The position numbers and the translations under genes were made by a program. The notes beneath the pieces are model-generated. The model had not been told where the DNA came from. It made no database searches and saw only the letters and a list, made by a program, of their open reading frames with translations. 59,397 nt of DNA from Methanoregula sp. (GTDB lineage: Archaea; Halobacteriota; Methanomicrobia; Methanomicrobiales; Methanospirillaceae). Shown here piece by piece: positions 55,026 to 59,397 of this stretch (positions are counted from its first letter, which is position 1; every line of letters starts with the position of its first letter). The DNA is taken from assembly GCF_028679125.1 (NCBI RefSeq), contig NZ_JAJRCG010000016.1, positions 1 to 59,397 on the forward strand, in the 5' to 3' direction.

Positions 55026-56594
55026 ATTCTCACAAAACCCGCAACACTCCTCCTCATTGCAGGACTTTTCTGCATACTCCTCATTTCCGGCTGCACGACA
55101 TCCTCATCAGAAAAGACCGCCGCAGTACAAACCGGAACAACCGGTCCACAAAATGTAACCGCCCTCATCCCGCAGTTCGATGCCTACGCGGAACAGACCT
55201 TCAACCGGAGCGGCGTCCCGGGAATGGCCGTTGCCATAGTACAGAATGATTCTGTCATCTACATGCGGTGCTTCGGGGTAACGAACACCACGACCAGAGA
55301 GCCGGTCACGCCCGACACCCGGTTCCAGCTCGCGTCCATCTCGAAATCCTTTACCTCTGCCACGATCGCCTCCATGGTCGGTGACGGCGAACTCTCGTGG
55401 GACACGAGGGTTGCGACTATCACTCCGGACTTCCGGCTCTTTGACCCGTGGGTGAGCCAGCATGTCACCTTCCGCGACCTCCTCTCCCACCGGACCGGGC
55501 TGCCGGAGTACGCCGGCGACGACCTCCAGGACCTCGGGTACAACCGGTCGGAGATCCTCGGCCGGCTCCGGTACATCAACCTGACCGGCGACTTCCGCTC
55601 CTCCTACGCATACACAAACATCGGCGTTACTGCCGCTGCAGAAGCGGCCGCACACCGGGCGGGAACGCCCTGGGAGGACCTCGTAACCGAACGAGTCTTT
55701 GTCCCGGCCGGCATGAACAACACGAGCGCCCGGTTCGCTGATTTTGTCGCGGCGAAAAACCACGCTGACACCTACCGGGTGTATAACGGCACGGCGACGG
55801 CCAGCGAACTCACGAACGATGATGTCAACAGCCCGGCCGGAGGGGTGAGCTCGACCATCAGCGACATGACCCGGTACGCCCGGCTCCAGCTCAACGAGGG
55901 GAATCTTGACGGGAAACAGGTAATCGACCCCACGGCTCTCGCGGAAACCCACACGGTCCAGACCGTCATACATTCCGACAACACCGGTGTTTCCGGGTAC
56001 GGCCTCGGGTGGCAGGTCTCGGCAAAGAACAGCGGGACGAGAGTCTGGCATGACGGCGAGTTTGAGACCGGCGCCTCGACCGATCTCATTCTTTACCCGA
56101 ACGAGAAGATGGAAGTTATCATCCTCTCAAACGGGTTCCCCGGAGGGTACAGCCTCAACAAGGCGATGATCCACGGGTGGGACGACCTGTATTCCACGGG
56201 CGCAGTACGGAATGACTGGTACGCCGTGATCGAGCCGCAGATCCTTGCGGCGCTCCAGCCCGGGGCCTCGACCATGAGCCCCACCGCGAAGCTCCCGGCG
56301 GCCCCGGCCGATGCAAAGCCCGCCCGGTCCCTCGCCATCTACAGCGGTTCGTACACGCAGGATTATCTCGGGACCGTCAGGATCGACACGAATTCCACGG
56401 GACTCCTGGCGTATGCCGGTAAGAGCACAACCCCGATGATCCTCGTCCCCTATGACGGGGACACATTCCGGGAAACAACGACAAACACCGGCGTGGTTTT
56501 CGCGGTCGGAAAAGACGGGACGGCGACAAGCGTCAGGTTCTCCCTGTTTGACCTGCCCGGACGAAACGGCACCTTTGTCCGGCCCTCCTCATAA
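55026..56594 (+). CDS. beta-lactamase-fold serine hydrolase lipoprotein, non-standard start
   Basis: A 522-residue secreted lipoprotein of the class C beta-lactamase/penicillin-binding family. Signal helix with lipobox LLISGC; catalytic SISK (LASISKSFTS), tyrosine motif YTN (YAYTNIG), and HDG (VWHDGEFETG); the last about 100 residues form a small beta domain (DUF3471-like). No ATG, GTG or TTG occurs in frame before 55224, which is too late: it would cut off the signal and the first strand. ATT at 55026 has GGAGAT eight bases upstream and is proposed as the start. Alternatively the start codon has mutated. Confidence 0.85.
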   Translation: MLTKPATLLLIAGLFCILLISGCTTSSSEKTAAVQTGTTGPQNVTALIPQFDAYAEQTFNRSGVPGMAVAIVQNDSVIYMRCFGVTNTTTREPVTPDTRFQLASISKSFTSATIASMVGDGELSWDTRVATITPDFRLFDPWVSQHVTFRDLLSHRTGLPEYAGDDLQDLGYNRSEILGRLRYINLTGDFRSSYAYTNIGVTAAAEAAAHRAGTPWEDLVTERVFVPAGMNNTSARFADFVAAKNHADTYRVYNGTATASELTNDDVNSPAGGVSSTISDMTRYARLQLNEGNLDGKQVIDPTALAETHTVQTVIHSDNTGVSGYGLGWQVSAKNSGTRVWHDGEFETGASTDLILYPNEKMEVIILSNGFPGGYSLNKAMIHGWDDLYSTGAVRNDWYAVIEPQILAALQPGASTMSPTAKLPAAPADAKPARSLAIYSGSYTQDYLGTVRIDTNSTGLLAYAGKSTTPMILVPYDGDTFRETTTNTGVVFAVGKDGTATSVRFSLFDLPGRNGTFVRPSS

Positions 56595-56809
56595 TTTTCT
56601 TCCGGTATTGCTTCCGGGAGAACTGGTGCATCGCAAGGCCCCGAATGGGTGGGATCCCTCCACGTTTTTAAAATATCCGGTCAATATCCCGGTCCCCATA
56701 ATGTACCCATCCGACCCCCCGGTTCCCGGGTAAAATGCCGACCGGTCCGGAACACCATAAAATCTTACATCATCCACTGCGAATAGGAAACCAGACAAGG
56801 CACCAACAC

Positions 56810-57649
56810 ATGACTCCCCCTACTGAACCATCACGCCAGTCCCTTGCCACCGGTTTCCGGGACGTGGATACCTCGGGAGATACCTCCGCATGCCACCGGT
56901 GCCTCGAACTGATCGCCGGCATCCCGTTCTTCCGCGATATAAAAGAGGAGAGTTTCCGGATCATTGCAGACACTCATCCGGTAAGGGTACTGGATGCCGG
57001 CTGCGGGGCCGGGGTGGATCTCGTTGCCCTTGCATCTGCGCTTCCCGCCGGCTCTGAAATTGCCGGTCTGGATGCAAGCGAATCGCTGCTTGCCCGTGCA
57101 GCAGAGCGGACAACCGATCTCAGGGACCGGTGTCCGCTGGTCCGGGGAGACATCACCACCATTCCCTGCAAGGGTGAGGTTTTCGATGCCTGCCGGATCG
57201 ACCGGGTGCTCCAGCACCTCAAAGTTCCGGAAGCAGGAATCCGCGAACTGGTCCGGGTCCTAAAACCGGGCGGGACGCTTGTCGCATTCGACAATGACTG
57301 GGACACCCTCACGATCAGCCTCGATGACCAGGAAGTGGCAGGCCGTATCCGCCGGGCCTGGAGCGACAGTTTCGCCTCGGGACGGGTCGGGCGGGATCTT
57401 CCCGGGATCTTTGACGCGTGCGGGCTTACGGATATCCATGCAGAGCCCCGGGTTCTGGAACTCAACGACCTTGCCATCTCCCGACAGGTCTTCGATCTCT
57501 ATGATCTGCAGGAGCGGATGATACAGACCGGGGTACTCCAGCCCTGTGAGACCGCCGCGATCTGGGAGGAACTTATCCGCAAGGCACGCAAAGGAACGTT
57601 CACGTCGGGATATACCGGGTTCCTCGTGTGGGGGACGAAACCGGAATAA
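56810..57649 (+). CDS. class I SAM-dependent methyltransferase
   Basis: A 279-residue protein with SAM motif I VLDAGCGAGVDLVALA (about 62-77), the acidic end of strand 2 GLDASESLL, RGDITTIP and VLKPGGTLVAFD. The substrate is not recognisable; small-molecule or quinone-type methylases share this pattern. ATG at 56810 follows a TATA-like CATAAAATC at about 56756-56764. Confidence 0.87.
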   Translation: MTPPTEPSRQSLATGFRDVDTSGDTSACHRCLELIAGIPFFRDIKEESFRIIADTHPVRVLDAGCGAGVDLVALASALPAGSEIAGLDASESLLARAAERTTDLRDRCPLVRGDITTIPCKGEVFDACRIDRVLQHLKVPEAGIRELVRVLKPGGTLVAFDNDWDTLTISLDDQEVAGRIRRAWSDSFASGRVGRDLPGIFDACGLTDIHAEPRVLELNDLAISRQVFDLYDLQERMIQTGVLQPCETAAIWEELIRKARKGTFTSGYTGFLVWGTKPE

Positions 57650-57744
57650 TGGATACGTGAAAACCATTGGGTATGCCTGCTCCCTCCTCTGATCGCACGG
57701 ACTGCCGTATGACATACGCCGATTGGGTGCGGAGCGCGTTTACT

Positions 57745-57837
57745 TCACGCAAAGAAAAAAATTATCCCCATGAGTACGAAAACGGAAATAACCCCTGCAA
57801 CAAGAAGAACGATATCAATGATAATGTCCCGTTTCAT
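57745..57837 (-). CDS. 30-residue single-helix membrane peptide
   Basis: ATG at 57837 is preceded by GGAGGG at a spacing of five bases, the best ribosome binding site in this stretch. The frame reads MKRDIIIDIVLLVAGVISVF and continues VLMGIIFFFA before TGA: two basic residues, then one hydrophobic helix. Tiny membrane proteins like this often go unannotated. No homologue is known to me. Confidence 0.5.
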   Translation of the reverse strand: MKRDIIIDIVLLVAGVISVFVLMGIIFFFA

Positions 57838-57878
57838 TTTTTCCCTCCATGATCCCAGATCCTGTTTTCATCGTCTTA

Positions 57879-57948
57879 CCGGGGTCCTGATGACGACCCC
57901 GGCTGACAGGTACCTTTTCGGGAGTTCAGGAATTTCGTCCCCGGGGTC
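57879..57948. repeat. three related CCGGGGTC elements able to form alternative hairpins
   Basis: CCGGGGTC at 57879-57886, its exact complement GACCCCGG at 57895-57902 (8-bp stem, 8-base loop) and CCGGGGTC again at 57941-57948. The middle copy can pair with either neighbour. It lies upstream of the small membrane peptide gene on the minus strand. Confidence 0.4.
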
Positions 57949-58416
57949 GGTCGACGGGGGAGAGGGTTTTTCTTGCTGATATGATGATAGCACCCGTTGC
58001 GGATATCGGGATACAACAGGAGCGGGAAAATGGTTTCGGGTGTTCTTGTGCTGATTCCCTGGCCTGCATACACTCTTTTGCGTGTTTCATTCAGATGATC
58101 TCATTGGGTGACTGCCCCACATTACCGACGAAAATTCCCGGGTTTGACGTTCCTGAACTCTTTTGTTTTACTAATGGTTCATATGCATCTCCCTTTCAGA
58201 CAGCTGATAATTCACATTTCACGGCCATCCGGTGATCGCTGGCACCGTTCAACAGCAGCAGGGATTTTTGCGATCCTGTACACTCCTGTTGTTTCTCCAA
58301 TCCGGTCTCTTCACGAATTTTTTTGTTGTCGGGATATTCCGGCGATCTCTTCTGAGGTAATGAGAGATGTGGGATTTTCACGGGACATGGTACGTCTTCT
58401 CTCAAGTACTGGGGAG
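57949..58416. other. intergenic region with no supported gene
   Basis: About 470 bases between the repeat elements and the MATE gene's end. Frames in both strands are short, low in recognisable content and lack ribosome binding sites. It may hold remnants of a lost gene. Confidence 0.35.
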
Positions 58417-59397
58417 TCACGGGGTTCCACTTCCCCTGTGCAACGCCGGATCTTCATCAATCCGTCGGTCCAGTCGTGCAAGATAGGCCCGTGCCCAGAC
58501 GTATGCCAGCAGACCCCCGGCAATCTCCCCGGCAACTAACCCCCACCAGACCCCCCGCTCTCCCATTCCCAGGGGGATTGCGAGCAGGTACGCAAAGACC
58601 GCCGCAAATACCAGGCTCCTCATGAACGTGAGGAACAGTGATGTCGGCCCTTTCCCGACACCCTGAAATACCGATGCGGACACGAGACCCAGTGGCACAA
58701 AGGGATAGAAAAAGCACATGACACCGATGAACGCGGCAATCTCCGGGTAGAGGTGGGAACTCTCCTGCGAATAGGAGAAGAGCGAGGCGATCGGCCCGGC
58801 AAATACCCAGGTAAGGATACTGACACCGAGAGCAATAACGAGGCCAAAGAGAATCGAGAAGGTGTGGGTAACGCGGATCTTCTTAAACTGCTGTGCCCCG
58901 TATGCCGCACCGGCAACCGACACCACGGATGTGCCGATGGCAACAACAGGGACAATGCCGTAGGAAACGATCCTGAAGCCCACGGAGAAGACCGCCACTG
59001 CATCCGTCGTGGCTACAATAACGAGGATCAGGTTGAGAATAATACTCAGGGCGGACATCAGCAGATATTCCACACTGGCCGGGATTCCCACGTACAGGAT
59101 ATCGGAGACCACGCTCCGGCTCGGTGTGAAAGCCTGCCGGGAGAGGCACACATAGGTATCTTTCTTAACGAAGAACCAGTAGCAGAGGACGACCGTGGCG
59201 GCAGCAAGGGAGATTATCGTTCCCCATGCAGCCCCTGCAATGCCGAGGCCGAGCCCGTAGATCAGGAGAGGGTCAAGAACAATATTCAGCAGGCAGGCGG
59301 CCACCATGGCGTACATTGTTCTCTTTGCATCGCCTTCCGCCCGGAGAATGCCATAGGCAATGTTTACAAAGAGGATGAAGAATGAGCCGGCGAAGAG
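58417..59397 (-). CDS. MATE-family efflux transporter, C-terminal part
   Basis: At least 326 residues of a multidrug/toxin extrusion (MATE/DinF-type) protein that continues past the right edge. NIVLDPLLIYGLGLGIAGAA, GIPASVEYLLMSA and YPFVPLGLVSASVFQGVGKG are characteristic. About eight to nine of the usual twelve helices are present. It expels cationic compounds using Na+ or H+; the substrate is unknown. The stop is at 58417 and the reading frame is open to the window border. Confidence 0.92.
   Translation of the reverse strand, partial: LFAGSFFILFVNIAYGILRAEGDAKRTMYAMVAACLLNIVLDPLLIYGLGLGIAGAAWGTIISLAAATVVLCYWFFVKKDTYVCLSRQAFTPSRSVVSDILYVGIPASVEYLLMSALSIILNLILVIVATTDAVAVFSVGFRIVSYGIVPVVAIGTSVVSVAGAAYGAQQFKKIRVTHTFSILFGLVIALGVSILTWVFAGPIASLFSYSQESSHLYPEIAAFIGVMCFFYPFVPLGLVSASVFQGVGKGPTSLFLTFMRSLVFAAVFAYLLAIPLGMGERGVWWGLVAGEIAGGLLAYVWARAYLARLDRRIDEDPALHRGSGTP

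Noticed and set aside
57885..57906. C/D-box-like CTGATGA and CTGA in the hairpin region
   Set aside because: Boxes are only nine bases apart, too close for a guide; the inverted repeat explains the sequence better.
58108..58539. 143-codon plus-strand frame overlapping the MATE gene
   Set aside because: Its second half lies antisense to a well-supported transporter and it lacks a ribosome binding site.
1..59397. tRNA or rRNA genes, CRISPR arrays, insertion sequences
   Set aside because: Reading the gaps for T-loop consensus (GGTTCRANYCC), regularly spaced direct repeats and transposase motifs gave nothing; a covariance-model scan would settle the tRNA question.

Overview
The window comes from a methanogenic archaeon, most likely order Methanomicrobiales (a Methanoregula-like genome of moderately high G+C). 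The support is a group-II chaperonin (thermosome), TiaS, an archaeal-type FAD synthase, deoxyhypusine synthase, an RPA-type single-strand binding protein with its partner, a four-subunit pyruvate:ferredoxin oxidoreductase, a dihydropteroate-synthase-like protein of the methanopterin type, CbiZ, and TATA-box promoters with short or no leaders. This assignment is inference from gene content; no rRNA or tRNA gene was recognised.

Layout. 0-4 kb: end of a small methanogen protein, an archaellin/pilin-like secreted protein, a SPASM radical SAM enzyme and several small or membrane proteins. 4.3-10.8 kb: a compact trpEGDCFBA operon, almost every junction overlapping, behind a TATA box fused to a TGTACA motif. 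10.8-21.4 kb: housekeeping and accessory genes (a tandem DUF333 lipoprotein, YkgJ-like Cys protein, ArsC-like phosphatase, malic enzyme, TruA, PHP phosphoesterase, DHPS-like protein, parvulin, secreted acetolactate decarboxylase, JAMM protease, RibL, DUF2284, and a Kef-type antiporter with its TrkA-C partner). 22-24.8 kb: porBACD. 24.9-31.7 kb: unknown proteins, a cupredoxin-fold lipoprotein lacking a copper Cys, thermosome, an HTH regulator and tiaS. 31.8-40.9 kb: two tandem receiver-PAS histidine kinases, one of 2203 residues, with matching upstream regions. 41-46.3 kb: a degenerate histidine-phosphatase-like protein, an Eco57I-type methylase with an altered catalytic motif and an MFS exporter.

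46.4-48.5 kb: a minus-strand operon of six small genes that I regard as the best candidate for an undescribed system. Three of its products share an 18-residue signature ending in EEW[DE]L, two carry an N-terminal membrane helix plus coiled coil, the last is a Cys-rich zinc-binding-type protein, and the first joins a small beta-barrel-like domain to a lysine/alanine-rich histone-H1-like tail.

48.6-53.9 kb: deoxyhypusine synthase-pyrF, a stand-alone glycyl-radical-type C-terminal domain next to cbiZ, DUF1858, and the RPA pair. 53.9-59.4 kb: an AT-rich, probably acquired gene with a PD-(D/E)XK-like motif, a GC-rich hairpin element, a serine-hydrolase lipoprotein whose signal peptide is only reachable from an ATT codon, a methyltransferase, a 30-residue membrane peptide gene, and a MATE transporter that runs off the right edge.
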